Assembly: GCF_009649815.1 (NCBI RefSeq)
Contig: NZ_WJIC01000024.1
Coordinates: forward strand, 52,832-116,831
Direction of reading: 5' to 3'
DNA: 64,000 nt
DNA from: Nocardia sp. SYP-A9097
GTDB lineage: Bacteria > Actinomycetota > Actinomycetes > Mycobacteriales > Mycobacteriaceae
Below the pieces are notes generated by a model. That model did no database searches. It saw only the letters and a program-made list of their open reading frames with translations, and was not told where the DNA came from. Made by a program: the position numbers and the translations under genes. This document shows positions 7,552-16,408 of this stretch, in pieces. How positions within the stretch are numbered: the first letter of the stretch is position 1; each line of letters begins with the position of its first letter.

Positions 7552-10548
7552 ATGGTCCGGCCACCGACGACCCGCTCCGCTGTCCCCGGCGTCGGACGGC
7601 TCGGTTTACTCGAGCCGTCGGCCGCCAATGCGCTTCGAGAGTTGGCGTGGGACAACGTCGAGAGCGTTCCCCTGCTGTGGGCGCTGTCGCGCTCACCCGA
7701 CGCCGACCTGGCATTGCTGACACTCATGCGGCTGCGGGAGCAGCTCGGAAGTGATTGGGGTGCGCTGGATTCGGCGCTGCGGAGCAGTGCCTCGCTGCGC
7801 GGGCGGCTACTCGCGCTGATCGGGTCGTCGAGCGCGTTCGGTGACCATCTGGTGGCCGATCCGGGTTGCTGGCGATTGCTGCTGCGGCCCGAATTGCCCT
7901 CGCGGGACCAGGTGCTCACCTCCATGCTCGACGCCGTCCACGCGACGCCGGAGACCGGGCCCAATGCCGGGCCCATGCTGTTCCGCGCCGGAATCGGCGG
8001 GCCGGAGGCAGTCGCGCTGCTGCGCAAGCGGTATCGCGATGAGCTCATGCTGCTGGCGGCCATCGACCTGGCCGCCACCGTCGAGAACGAACCGGTACTG
8101 CCGTACCAGCAGGTCGGCTGGCATCTCACCGATCTCGCCGACGCGGCCTTGACCGCGGCGCTGTCGGTGGCCGTCGCCCGGGTGTGCACCGATCGCGAGG
8201 TGCCGTCGCGACTGGCGGTCATCGCCATGGGCAAATGCGGTGCGCGGGAACTGAATTACGTCTCCGACGTGGATGTCATCTTCGTCGCCGAACCCGCCGA
8301 CACCACCTCCACCCGGCTCGCCGCGGAAATGATGAGTGTCGGCGGGGCCGCGTTCTTCGATGTGGACGCGGCACTGCGACCCGAGGGCAAGGCCGGTGCG
8401 CTGGTGCGCACCTTGGAATCACATATCGCCTACTACAAGCGCTGGGCGCGCACCTGGGAATTCCAGGCGCTGCTCAAAATGCGGCCCGCCACAGGCGATC
8501 TCGAGCTCGGACAGCAGTATCGGCAAGCACTCATGCCGATGGTGTGGGCGGCGTCGGAGCGACCCGACTTCGTCACCGATGTACAGGCCATGCGCCGCCG
8601 CGTCGAAGATCTCGTACCCGCCGATATGCGCGAGCGCGAACTCAAACTCGGGCACGGCAGTCTGCGCGATGTCGAATTCGCCGTGCAGCTACTGCAATTG
8701 GTGCACGGCAAGGCCGATGAGGCACTGCACACGCAGGGCACCGTCGAATCGCTGGGCGCCCTCGCCGCACGCGGCTATGTCGGCCGTGACGATGCCGCGA
8801 ATCTGACCGCCTCCTATGAGTTTCTGCGCCTGCTCGAGCATCGACTGCAATTGCAGCGGCTCAAGCGTACGCACACCCTGCCCGCGTCCGAGGACGAAGA
8901 GGGCATGCGCTGGCTGGCGCGCGCCGCACATATGCGGCCCGACGGTCGCCAGGACGCGGTCGGGGTGCTCACCAGCGAGATTCGCCGCAATGCGGTGCGG
9001 GTGCGGCGACTACACGCCAAGCTCTTCTACCGTCCGCTGCTGGAATCTGTTGCGCGCCTTGACGCGGACTCGCTACGCCTGAGCCCCGCAGCGGCCGTGC
9101 GACAGTTGGCGGCGCTGGGTTATGTTGCACCGGAGAACGCGCTCGGGCATCTGAAGGCGCTCACCGGTGAGGTCGGGCGCAAGGGGCGCATTCAAGCGCT
9201 GCTGCTGCCGACGCTGCTCGAATGGCTCGGGGAGACACCGAATCCCGATGCCGGACTGCTCGCGTATCGGCGGGTGTCCGAGGGCCTGGACAATGAGATC
9301 TGGTTCCTGCGCGAACTCCGCGACGAAGGTGCCATCGCCCAGCGGTTGATGATCGTGCTCGGCTCCTCGGCGTACCTGCCGGATCTGCTGATCAACGCGC
9401 CCGAGACCATTCGCATGTATGCCGACGGACCGACCGGGCCGCTCCTGCTGGCCCCCGCCATCGGTGATGTGGCGCGCGGAATCCTTTCCGGCGCAGGACG
9501 TTACGACGATCCCAAGCGTGCGGTCGCCACCGCGCGCTCGCTGCGGCGTCATGAACTCGCGCGGATCGCCTCCGCCGATGTGCTCGGGATGCTCGACGTG
9601 CCGCAGGTGTGTGAGGCGCTGTCCTCGGTGTGGATCGCGACGCTGGAAGCCGCGCTACAGGCCGTGATTCGGGCCGGCGGCCCGCAGCCCGCAGATTTCG
9701 CGGTCATCGGTATGGGCCGCCTCGGCGGTATGGAACTCGGCTACGGCTCCGACGCGGATGTCCTGTTCGTCTGCGATCCGCGCCCCGGCGTGGACGAAAC
9801 CGTCGCGGTGAAATGGGCTATCGGCGTAGCCGAACAGGTCCAGCGCCTGCTGGGCGCGCCGAGCACCGACCCGCCCCTGCAGGTCGATGCGGGCCTGCGT
9901 CCCGAAGGCCGCAATGGTGCGCTGGTCCGCACCCTCGCCGCGTATGCCGCCTACTACAAACAGTGGGCCCAACCCTGGGAAGTCCAGGCGCTACTACGTG
10001 CCCGCCAGGTAGCCGGTGACCCCGAACTGGGCGTCCGCTTCCTGCACACCGTCGACCCCGTCCGCTACCCGGACGGCGGTATGTCCCCCGAAGGTGTCCG
10101 CGAAATCCGCCGCATCAAGGCCCGCGTGGACGCGGAACGTCTTCCGCGAGGCGCGAATCCGGCCACCCACACCAAACTCGGCCGCGGCGGCCTGGCCGAC
10201 ATCGAATGGACAGTTCAACTCCTGCAACTCCAGCACGCCCACGAGGTCCCCGCCCTGCACAACACCTCAACCCTGCAATCCCTGGACGCCATCGACGCCG
10301 CCGACCTGGTGGACCCCGCCGACATAGCCCTGCTCCGCGACGCCTGGCTCACCGCCACCAAAGCCCGCAACGCCCTGGTCCTGGTCCGAGGCAAACCCGC
10401 CGACCAACTCCCCGGCCCCGGCCTGCTCCTCTCCGCGGTAGCCCGAGTAGCCGGCTGGCCCAACGACGACGGCAGCGAATTCCTCGACAACTACATGCGC
10501 GTAACCCGCCGAGCCAAAACAGTCGTAGAACGAGTCTTCGGCGGCTGA
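7552..10548 (+). CDS. glnE: Bifunctional glutamine synthetase adenylyltransferase/deadenylase
   Basis: A protein of about 998 residues that adenylylates and deadenylylates GlnA1 in response to nitrogen state. Both nucleotidyltransferase halves are visible. The N-terminal (deadenylylating) half has GMGKCGARELNYVSDVDVIFV and the C-terminal (adenylylating) half has GMGRLGGMELGYGSDADVLFV. Each is followed by a DAALRPEG or DAGLRPEG motif and by a linked four-helix block (KLGHGSLRDVEF and KLGRGGLADIEW). The ATG at 7552 is preferred over the GTG at 7531 because of the -10-like TAATTT seven bases before it. The 3' part uses noticeably more C-ending codons. Its substrate GlnA1 is encoded about 28 kb away here, although the two genes are neighbours in mycobacteria. 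Confidence 0.96.
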   Translation: MVRPPTTRSAVPGVGRLGLLEPSAANALRELAWDNVESVPLLWALSRSPDADLALLTLMRLREQLGSDWGALDSALRSSASLRGRLLALIGSSSAFGDHLVADPGCWRLLLRPELPSRDQVLTSMLDAVHATPETGPNAGPMLFRAGIGGPEAVALLRKRYRDELMLLAAIDLAATVENEPVLPYQQVGWHLTDLADAALTAALSVAVARVCTDREVPSRLAVIAMGKCGARELNYVSDVDVIFVAEPADTTSTRLAAEMMSVGGAAFFDVDAALRPEGKAGALVRTLESHIAYYKRWARTWEFQALLKMRPATGDLELGQQYRQALMPMVWAASERPDFVTDVQAMRRRVEDLVPADMRERELKLGHGSLRDVEFAVQLLQLVHGKADEALHTQGTVESLGALAARGYVGRDDAANLTASYEFLRLLEHRLQLQRLKRTHTLPASEDEEGMRWLARAAHMRPDGRQDAVGVLTSEIRRNAVRVRRLHAKLFYRPLLESVARLDADSLRLSPAAAVRQLAALGYVAPENALGHLKALTGEVGRKGRIQALLLPTLLEWLGETPNPDAGLLAYRRVSEGLDNEIWFLRELRDEGAIAQRLMIVLGSSAYLPDLLINAPETIRMYADGPTGPLLLAPAIGDVARGILSGAGRYDDPKRAVATARSLRRHELARIASADVLGMLDVPQVCEALSSVWIATLEAALQAVIRAGGPQPADFAVIGMGRLGGMELGYGSDADVLFVCDPRPGVDETVAVKWAIGVAEQVQRLLGAPSTDPPLQVDAGLRPEGRNGALVRTLAAYAAYYKQWAQPWEVQALLRARQVAGDPELGVRFLHTVDPVRYPDGGMSPEGVREIRRIKARVDAERLPRGANPATHTKLGRGGLADIEWTVQLLQLQHAHEVPALHNTSTLQSLDAIDAADLVDPADIALLRDAWLTATKARNALVLVRGKPADQLPGPGLLLSAVARVAGWPNDDGSEFLDNYMRVTRRAKTVVERVFGG

Positions 10549-10558
10549 CCCCCGATAG

Positions 10559-10579
10559 CCGTAGCCGATCGGGCTACGG
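10559..10579 (+). terminator. Terminator hairpin after glnE
   Basis: A perfect 8-bp stem CCGTAGCC/GGCTACGG with a 5-base loop, starting 11 bases past the glnE stop. No U-run. Confidence 0.6.
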
Positions 10580-10641
10580 AATGTAGGGGCAGGCGGGGCA
10601 ATCCATACGAATCGTCGCCCGTGTGGACCGGGTGGCCGCAC

Positions 10642-10647
10642 TAGGCT
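10642..10647 (+). promoter_or_regulatory. Leaderless -10 element of the cupin gene
   Basis: TAGGCT lies 8 bases before the ATG at 10656. No ribosome site is present at any of the possible starts. Confidence 0.45.
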
Positions 10648-10655
10648 CGATGATC

Positions 10656-11024
10656 ATGAGCGCCCCTGATCAGCTGATTCCGAGCTTCGCCCTGCACGTT
10701 CCCGACGCCGAGTTGACCTCGGATCCGCTCGACCCCGCCCAGATTGTCTCCGGTTCACCTGAGGTTTCCGGGAAGGTGCTGTGGGAGTCCGGTGATGGGA
10801 CTCGGACGCATGGGATCTGGCAGATTACGCCCGGGGTGGTTACCGATACCGAGGCTGATGAGTTGTTTGTGGTGTTGTGGGGGCGGGCCACTGTGGAGAT
10901 CGAAGGGGGTTCGACGCTGGAGTTGGGGGCGGGGGATGTGTGTGTGCTTCGGGAAGGGGATCGGACTACCTGGACGGTGCATGAGACGTTGCGGAAGGTT
11001 TATTCGATTACTTCTCACGAATAG
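10656..11024 (+). CDS. Small cupin-domain protein
   Basis: A 122-residue single-domain cupin. The beta-barrel pattern is visible: GIWQITPGVVTDTEADELFVVLWGRA (first motif, with the acidic residue), then STLELGAGDVCVLREGDRTTWTVHETLRKVYSI (second motif). It resembles the DUF861/EutQ-like subgroup of small cupins that bind metal or small ligands. The usual HxH of the first motif is not evident, so metal binding is uncertain. I start it at ATG 10656; alternatives are 10650 and 10623. From about position 10790 the gene uses many G- and T-ending codons, unlike glnE next to it, which suggests a different history. Function unknown. Confidence 0.75.
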   Translation: MSAPDQLIPSFALHVPDAELTSDPLDPAQIVSGSPEVSGKVLWESGDGTRTHGIWQITPGVVTDTEADELFVVLWGRATVEIEGGSTLELGAGDVCVLREGDRTTWTVHETLRKVYSITSHE

Positions 11025-11030
11025 TCGAAT

Positions 11031-11681
11031 TCACCTGGGGGACAGGGTGATCAGGGTACCGATGGCGGCTGCTAGATCTGCTGTTGAGCATGGGCGGACC
11101 GCGAGTGTGTTCGCGGTTGTGCGGTAGAGGTAGCGGCCGTCGTCAGGGATGTCGAACCAGCTCAGGAATTCCGGTGTGGGGGGAGTGCGGGTTTGTAGGT
11201 TGCGGCGGATTTCGATGTGGCCGTGACCGGTGCAGGGTTGGGTGGAAATGTCGGTGGCGGTGCGGCTTTCGGAGCGGGACGGGGTATGACCGGCGGGGAG
11301 ATCGCCGAGTATCCCGGTGATGATTTTGGGGATCAGGGTTGGAGTGCCGGATTCGATGGTTATGTTCGCGCCGGTGTCCGGGGTGGGGCCGGGGTGCTGG
11401 AACAGGGTGATGGCAACCGAGTCCACGATGGTCGCATGTAGGCGCAGGGGTTTGCCGCGAATGCCGGTGAGGGCGAGGGTGATTGCGGGGTCGGCGGTTA
11501 CTCGGAGGGCCGCGGAGAGATCTGGGTCGGCACAGTGGCGGCGGGCCAGGTCGGTGGTCAGCTCGGCATGATCCTCCTGCCAGCGGGTGCGGGAGCGCAG
11601 GCGGAGGGGGAAGGGGTAGCGGTCTCGGCGGGTTTCGCGCCAGAGGTGGATGAACTCGTCGGGGGTGAGATGCCAGCTCAT
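11031..11681 (-). CDS. EspG-family type VII secretion chaperone
   Basis: A 216-residue protein of the ESX-secretion-associated EspG family (PF14011-type), which binds the tip of PPE proteins and keeps them soluble for secretion. The family start is clear: WHLTPDEFIHLWRETRRDRYPFPL at residues 3-26. A mid-protein segment (PAITLALTGIRGKPLRLHATI) and the C-terminal helix with ADLAAAIGTLITLSP fit as well. It is somewhat short for EspG (mycobacterial members are often longer than 260 residues). The start overlaps the stop of the upstream PPE-like gene by 4 bases, so the two are coupled. No ESX core genes (EccC, EccB and so on) are in the window. Confidence 0.85.
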   Translation of the reverse strand: MSWHLTPDEFIHLWRETRRDRYPFPLRLRSRTRWQEDHAELTTDLARRHCADPDLSAALRVTADPAITLALTGIRGKPLRLHATIVDSVAITLFQHPGPTPDTGANITIESGTPTLIPKIITGILGDLPAGHTPSRSESRTATDISTQPCTGHGHIEIRRNLQTRTPPTPEFLSWFDIPDDGRYLYRTTANTLAVRPCSTADLAAAIGTLITLSPR

Positions 11682-13048
11682 GGGAGAGCCTCCAGGTCCG
11701 GGGTGAGCTCGGTTCTGGCGGCGGGGATTTCGGCTCCGAGGACGGCGGGGATGGCTGGGGGTGGGGTGCCGAGGAGCTCCTCCTGGCGGTTGCGGATCAA
11801 CCAGTCGGGGGTGCGGTGGGTGCTGTCGGAGTCCGAGGCGGAGCGGCCCGATGCGGGGTGAGCGGGCATGAAGCCCATGGCGGGCGCGCCGGTGCGGGGT
11901 GGCGTGCCGGAAGGTGCTGGGGTGGAAGGCTTTCCCGAGTTGGGCGGGGCCGGGAAGCTGCGGCCGGGGTCAGAGATGGGAAGGCTGGGGGACCTGGGAG
12001 TGAGTGTTCCTCCTGGCGTGGGGAATCCGCCTGGTATCCGGGATGCGGGGGCTCCGCCTGGCGTGCGGGGTGTTGAGCGGAGCGGTTGGGTGGAAGTCGT
12101 CGAGGTCAGGGGATTTCCGCTGCCGGGTGCACTCGCCGCGGTGGTGGTGGGGTTCGCTGATCGATCGGAATCTCCGGTGGTCGAGTCCCGTGTAGCGGAT
12201 GCCGGCGAGGTGTCTTCCTCCGACCGGGTACCGATGTCTGCTGTGCCGGGGAGCCCGTTATTGCGCTGTGCGGCTGCGTGATTCGGGTTGCCGGAGGTCA
12301 GCGCATCGGAGCTGGAGGTGCGGTGGATCAGGTCGGCTGGGTCCGCTCGGTGAGACGAGTCGGCGTGCAAGGAGCTTATGGCCGGGCCGGCCTCCGGCGC
12401 ATCACCACCGGTTGCCGCACCGTCCGATGTGGCGAATGTGCCGAAGGCCGGAACACCTGATCCGGCGGGCGGATACGTCGGAATGTAGTTGGCCTCCATG
12501 GCGGCCACCGCCACGCGGTAGAGCTCTTCCCGTGCGGCCTCGCGACCGTGTACATCGCCGGGCGGATTTCCCACGACGGCGGCGACAAAGGCTGCGGATG
12601 GGTTCGACTCATCGGCCGGAGGCGGGGGTACCGTTCGGCGAACAGCCTCGGCCCCATAGGACGCGGCGAGCATGCGATGCCCGGTGCTGTGCGCGATTTC
12701 GGTGATATCCGTAGCCCATCGCACGAAGTCCCGCGCCGCGCCGACCGCCGCATCACCGATATGCCCGCGCATCCCGTCGGCCAGCGCCGACTGCACCGTG
12801 GTGTGCAGTCCCACGACCGCGCCGGAGAGATTGTCCGCGATGCTCACCCAGACGGCGGCCTGCGCCTGCATGACACCGGGATCCATAGCCTGAACGTGCG
12901 CGTAGATCTCCCGGTGTGAGATCCCCGGAAAGTGCTCGAGCCGCTGAATGTAATCGGGGTCGACCCCACCCTGCGATATCCGCCCCTGCTCACGCTCGGC
13001 ACCCTGCTGAGCCTGCAGCGCCTGCCGGCGTGACCGATTCGAGTTCAC
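11678..13048 (-). CDS. PPE/WXG-type domain protein with a Pro/Ser/Thr-rich tail
   Basis: A 456-residue protein. Residues 40-170 are helical and resemble a PPE/WXG-fold helical hairpin (HVQAMDPGVMQAQAAVWVSIADNLSG ... AAVGAARDFVRWATDITEIAHSTGHRMLAASYGAEAVRRTVPPPP). The stretch VAVAAMEANYIPTYPPAGSGVPAF is typical of nocardial PPE-like proteins. Residues from about 230 to 430 are low complexity, rich in Pro, Ser, Thr, Gly and Asn, and are probably disordered. The GTG start has GGGAGG six bases upstream. It probably pairs with the coupled downstream EspG protein and is exported by a type VII system encoded elsewhere. No effector domain is recognisable in the tail. Confidence 0.75.
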   Translation of the reverse strand: MNSNRSRRQALQAQQGAEREQGRISQGGVDPDYIQRLEHFPGISHREIYAHVQAMDPGVMQAQAAVWVSIADNLSGAVVGLHTTVQSALADGMRGHIGDAAVGAARDFVRWATDITEIAHSTGHRMLAASYGAEAVRRTVPPPPADESNPSAAFVAAVVGNPPGDVHGREAAREELYRVAVAAMEANYIPTYPPAGSGVPAFGTFATSDGAATGGDAPEAGPAISSLHADSSHRADPADLIHRTSSSDALTSGNPNHAAAQRNNGLPGTADIGTRSEEDTSPASATRDSTTGDSDRSANPTTTAASAPGSGNPLTSTTSTQPLRSTPRTPGGAPASRIPGGFPTPGGTLTPRSPSLPISDPGRSFPAPPNSGKPSTPAPSGTPPRTGAPAMGFMPAHPASGRSASDSDSTHRTPDWLIRNRQEELLGTPPPAIPAVLGAEIPAARTELTPDLEALP

Positions 13049-13164
13049 CGAATCCTCCCTTCCCTCACCGATTTGGACGCGGTGAGCGGGCGGACGGTTC
13101 CCGTATCCCGCCGAATCCGCTGGGGATTCGTCTCCACGGGGTCGCTGGATTCCCTATGTGTGTA

Positions 13165-14004
13165 TCACTCCTTACGGGCTTGCAGTGTGTAGCTGAGCGG
13201 GAGGCGTTCCGGGTGGTAGCCGAGTCGCCATTCGCCGTGCTCGTCGTGAATCATGTGGCCGGGGAGGGCATTCCACGGCGCGGTTCGGTGTTCGACGAGG
13301 CCGGTGAGTGTCAGGCCGGAGGCGAGTACCGCGCCCACGATCTCGCCCAGCCCGTGATTCCATTCGTAGGTGACCGTTTCGGTTATTGCCCTGTCGGTTT
13401 CGACATAGGTGCCGGGGTTGTCGAACACCGTGGGTTCGGGGGTTTCGAAGTATGGATAGCCGATGACGAGACTGTCCAGGTGGGTTTCGTCGATGGACCA
13501 CAGCATGGGATGTCCCTCGCGAATGAACAGTCGTCCGCCCGGCCGCAGTAGCGCCGCGACGGTCTCGGCCCAGCGGTGGATATCGGGTAGCCAGCACAGT
13601 GCGCCGATTCCGGTGTACACCAGATCGAACTGTCCCGCGCCGAGCACGGTCACGGCGTCGTACACCTCGGATTCCACGAATTCGATAGCGGCGCTGGCAT
13701 CTTCGGCCAGTTTTCGCGCCTGCAGAAGTGAGGCGGAGGAGAAGTCGAGTCCGGTCATTTCCGCCCCGAGCCGGGTCAGGGACAGCGTGTCGGTGCCGAT
13801 ATGGCATTGCAGATGCACTCCGCGCAGGCCGCGAATATCGCCCAGCAGCGGTAGATCGAATCGCACCACCTCGCTCAGAAAGCTCGGATCGGCCCGGAAT
13901 TTATCGAGTGCGTAGTCGGGGGAGGCGGCATGAAGCGGCGCGCGTTCATCCCAATTGTCGCGGTTCAGAACACGGTAATCGGTCACGTCCACTGACTGTG
14001 CCAC
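13165..14004 (-). CDS. Class I SAM-dependent methyltransferase
   Basis: A protein of about 279 residues. I start it at GTG 14004 (sequence AQSVDVTDYRVLNRDNWDERA) because the upstream part of the open frame reads as non-coding, Arg/Pro-rich shadow; the start is approximate. SAM-binding motifs are visible: GLRGVHLQCHIGTDTLSLTRLG (motif I), MTGLDFSSASLLQARKLA (acidic end of beta2) and FDLVYTGIGALCWLPDI (motif IV), followed by LRPGGRLFIREGHPMLW. The C-terminal half (YEWNHGLGEIVGAVLASGLTLTGLVEHRTAPW) is typical of UbiE-like enzymes of unknown substrate in actinobacteria. No operon partner defines the acceptor. Confidence 0.82.
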   Translation of the reverse strand: MAQSVDVTDYRVLNRDNWDERAPLHAASPDYALDKFRADPSFLSEVVRFDLPLLGDIRGLRGVHLQCHIGTDTLSLTRLGAEMTGLDFSSASLLQARKLAEDASAAIEFVESEVYDAVTVLGAGQFDLVYTGIGALCWLPDIHRWAETVAALLRPGGRLFIREGHPMLWSIDETHLDSLVIGYPYFETPEPTVFDNPGTYVETDRAITETVTYEWNHGLGEIVGAVLASGLTLTGLVEHRTAPWNALPGHMIHDEHGEWRLGYHPERLPLSYTLQARKE

Positions 14005-14196
14005 GCCCGCACCCCCGCGCCTCGGTGATTTTCGCGCGGGTCGCGCGCAGGTCAGCGGTATCGCCGGTTGCAGTAGGGTGGTCGGCGACCCGGCGGCGGT
14101 GGGGTGTCGGCGGATTGCACCGCGCCGCCCCGCGCATACGCCGTGCGGTCGCAACTGGTGAGGGTGGCGCGCAAGGTCGCGCCGGATGGGGGAGCA

Positions 14197-15324
14197 GTGG
14201 TCGAACAACAGCGTGCGGATGATGTGACGGTGGCGCTACCGGGCGGGACGCAGCCCCGCCCCGGACAATTCGATGCAGCGGCAGTGCCGCCGGGCAGTGC
14301 GGACGAGACCGTCCGGAGCCCGCTCGGACTGCGACCGAGCGGGAACGACGGTTCGCTCGAAGTGGAACCGAGCGGCGCGAAGCGCCGCCGAGGTTGGTTC
14401 GGCCGGCTGGTGGTGGTGCTGGGCTGGATCGCCCTGCTCGCCGGGCTGACAGGCGTTGGGCTGCACTACAGTTCGGTTTCCTCGGAGCCCCTGGTGCTGG
14501 CCGCGTCGTTCACGCCGTATCTGTTGGTCGGCTCGCTGATCGCGCTGGTGCTCCTGCTGATCACCCGCGCCTGGCGCAGTGCGATGGCCGCCGCACTGGT
14601 CACCGCCGCCGCCCTGTGGTCACAGCTGCCGATGTTCGTGCCGGACGGCACTGCCCCGCCGGGCGTGGATGTGGCTGTCATGCAATCGAATGTGCTGTTC
14701 GGCCAGGCGGATATGACCGCCGTGGTCCAGGCCGTGCGGGACAACCGCATCGAGGTGCTGACCCTGGAGGAGCTCACTCCCGCCGCGGTCACCCGCCTGG
14801 AGGCCGCAGGTATCGCCGACGCTCTGCCCTACCGCTACCTCGAGCCCGCGAACGGCGGTCAGGGCTCCGGAATCTTCAGCCGCTATCCCCTGGAGGCGGG
14901 CAGTAAGCTCACCGGATTCCTACTGAACAATGTGCGCGTCACCATGATTCACCCCGACCTGGGTCCGGTGGCGGTCTTCCAATTCCATCCGATCCCGCCG
15001 AATCTCGACTTCGCCGCGTGGACCAGCGAAATGCGGACCATCGCTGATCTGCTCGATCAGCAGCCCGGCAAGGTGATCGTCGGCGGCGATTTCAATTCGA
15101 CCTTCGATCACTCCGCGTACCGAAAACTGCTGAACGACAGGTACGCCGACACCGCCGAACTCCTCGGTGTCGGCGCGCTGCCGACCTGGCCGAACGACCG
15201 CTCCTGGGGTCCGGTGCTGGGTTTGGATCGGGTACTGGTCGCCGGTGGTCACGCCACCGAGATCCATTCACTCACCATTCCCGCATCCGATCACCGTGCG
15301 GTCGTTGCGCGCCTGCGTCTTTGA
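14197..15324 (+). CDS. Membrane-anchored endonuclease/exonuclease/phosphatase family protein
   Basis: About 375 residues. A cytoplasmic N terminus with basic residues (SGAKRRRGWFGRL) is followed by two or three hydrophobic segments (VVVLGWIALLAGLTGVGLHY; VLAASFTPYLLVGSLIALVLLLI; AAALVTAAALWSQL), then an extracytoplasmic catalytic domain. The EEP signatures are present: VAVMQSNVLFGQ, TLEELTP (metal Glu), FQFHPIPP (His), VGGDFNSTFDHSAY (Asp/Asn) and the terminal IPASDHRAVVARL. The layout (membrane segments then EEP) resembles actinobacterial YafD/VanX-operon-like proteins; the substrate (nucleic acid, phosphoinositide or phosphodiester) is unknown. The start is uncertain: GTG 14197 follows GGGGGAG closely, and the frame is open back to 14104. 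Confidence 0.85.
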   Translation: MVEQQRADDVTVALPGGTQPRPGQFDAAAVPPGSADETVRSPLGLRPSGNDGSLEVEPSGAKRRRGWFGRLVVVLGWIALLAGLTGVGLHYSSVSSEPLVLAASFTPYLLVGSLIALVLLLITRAWRSAMAAALVTAAALWSQLPMFVPDGTAPPGVDVAVMQSNVLFGQADMTAVVQAVRDNRIEVLTLEELTPAAVTRLEAAGIADALPYRYLEPANGGQGSGIFSRYPLEAGSKLTGFLLNNVRVTMIHPDLGPVAVFQFHPIPPNLDFAAWTSEMRTIADLLDQQPGKVIVGGDFNSTFDHSAYRKLLNDRYADTAELLGVGALPTWPNDRSWGPVLGLDRVLVAGGHATEIHSLTIPASDHRAVVARLRL

Positions 15325-15345
15325 GCGATACCGCGCGGGTAGCCG

Positions 15346-16185
15346 CTACGCGGCGTCGATATGCGCCTGCAGCCAGGTCACCAGATCGCTGATGACCTTG
15401 TCCTGCTCCGGCTCGTTGTAGATCTCGTGGAACAGCCCGTCATAGCGAATGACGGTCTTGTCCTTCGACGCCGCGTCCCGCTCCAGCAGGTCCGCGCCCT
15501 CCGGCGAGGCCAGCCCATCCGCCGCGCCGTGCTGCACCAGCAGTGGCACGGTCAGCTGATTCAGGTGTGCGAGCACGAACGTGCCCGCGCGCAGCATCTC
15601 GGTCGCGGTGCGGGCGGGCACTCCGCCGTGCCACACCATCGGATCGGTGTCATAGGCGCGCACCACCTCGGCATCGCGGCTGACCAGATTCGAATCCAGT
15701 TTCACCACGGGCAGATTCGGTGCGAGCCGGGAAACCAGCGGCGCGAACAGCCGCTGCACCGCATTGCCCGCGTCGACCACAATCGCCGGACCGGACAGCA
15801 CCACCCCGGTCACGTCCAGGGGTGCGCGCGTGGCGAGATAGGCGACCGTGAGCCCGCCCATACTGTGCCCGATGACGAATCGTGGCAGTCCCGGATGCTC
15901 CTGCACGGCGATATTCAGCAGCGACTGCACATTATCGGCCGCACTGTCCAGCGAAACGACATTCGCGTTGCCGCCGTCCGAGCGTCCGTGCCCGATGTGA
16001 TCGAGCGCGTACGCCGCGATCCCCGCGTCGTTCAAGCGCGCGGCCACATGCGCGTACCGCCCCGAATGTTCGGCGTACCCGTGCACGATCACCGCCACGG
16101 CGCGTGGCTCCCCGTCGGGCAGCCACGCCTGCCAGAACACCCGCCCCGCACTGCCTTGGAACTCGCCGGTTTCGTTCCGGGTCAT
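15346..16185 (-). CDS. Monoacylglycerol-lipase-like alpha/beta hydrolase
   Basis: A 279-residue lysophospholipase/monoglyceride lipase of the hydrolase_4 family, resembling mycobacterial Rv0183. The oxyanion motif VIVHGYAEHSGRY, lid-adjacent DHIGHGRSDG, nucleophile elbow GHSMGG, Asp in VQHGAADGLASP and His in YDGLFHEIYNEPEQ are all present and correctly ordered. The ATG at 16185 has GAGGGAG six bases upstream, so the longer open frame to 16302 is rejected. There is no signal peptide; by analogy it acts on monoacylglycerols in lipid recycling. It converges with the EEP gene (21 bases between the stops). Confidence 0.9.
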   Translation of the reverse strand: MTRNETGEFQGSAGRVFWQAWLPDGEPRAVAVIVHGYAEHSGRYAHVAARLNDAGIAAYALDHIGHGRSDGGNANVVSLDSAADNVQSLLNIAVQEHPGLPRFVIGHSMGGLTVAYLATRAPLDVTGVVLSGPAIVVDAGNAVQRLFAPLVSRLAPNLPVVKLDSNLVSRDAEVVRAYDTDPMVWHGGVPARTATEMLRAGTFVLAHLNQLTVPLLVQHGAADGLASPEGADLLERDAASKDKTVIRYDGLFHEIYNEPEQDKVISDLVTWLQAHIDAA

Positions 16186-16266
16186 GGTTGCTCCCTCTCG
16201 GTCGAATATGCGCGGGGTTATTGTTGCGCACGCCGCGGGATTGCGAGGCCGAGTGTGCACCCACGG

Positions 16267-16403
16267 CGGAGATATGTCCGGATCGCCGCTGTAGCTGCAC
16301 ACTCGCCGGAGGTACGTCCGGAGCGCTGCTGTAGCTGCGCACCCGCCGGAGTCAGCGTGCCGGGTGGAGGATGTCCGGATCGCTGCCGTCGCCGCATGCT
16401 CGC
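16267..16403. repeat. Intergenic tandem repeat (three imperfect units)
   Basis: Units at 16267-16306 (40 bp), 16307-16346 (40 bp) and 16347-16403 (57 bp, with a 17-bp insertion), all starting CGGAG and ending CTCGC or CCCGC. They share the cores TGTCCGGATCGC or CGTCCGGAGCGC and GCTGTAGCTGC. A fourth start, CGGAGTCAGCGGGCC, runs into the stop codon of the M20 peptidase gene at 16409. Non-coding; role unknown. Confidence 0.75.
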
Positions 16404-16408
16404 CGGAG

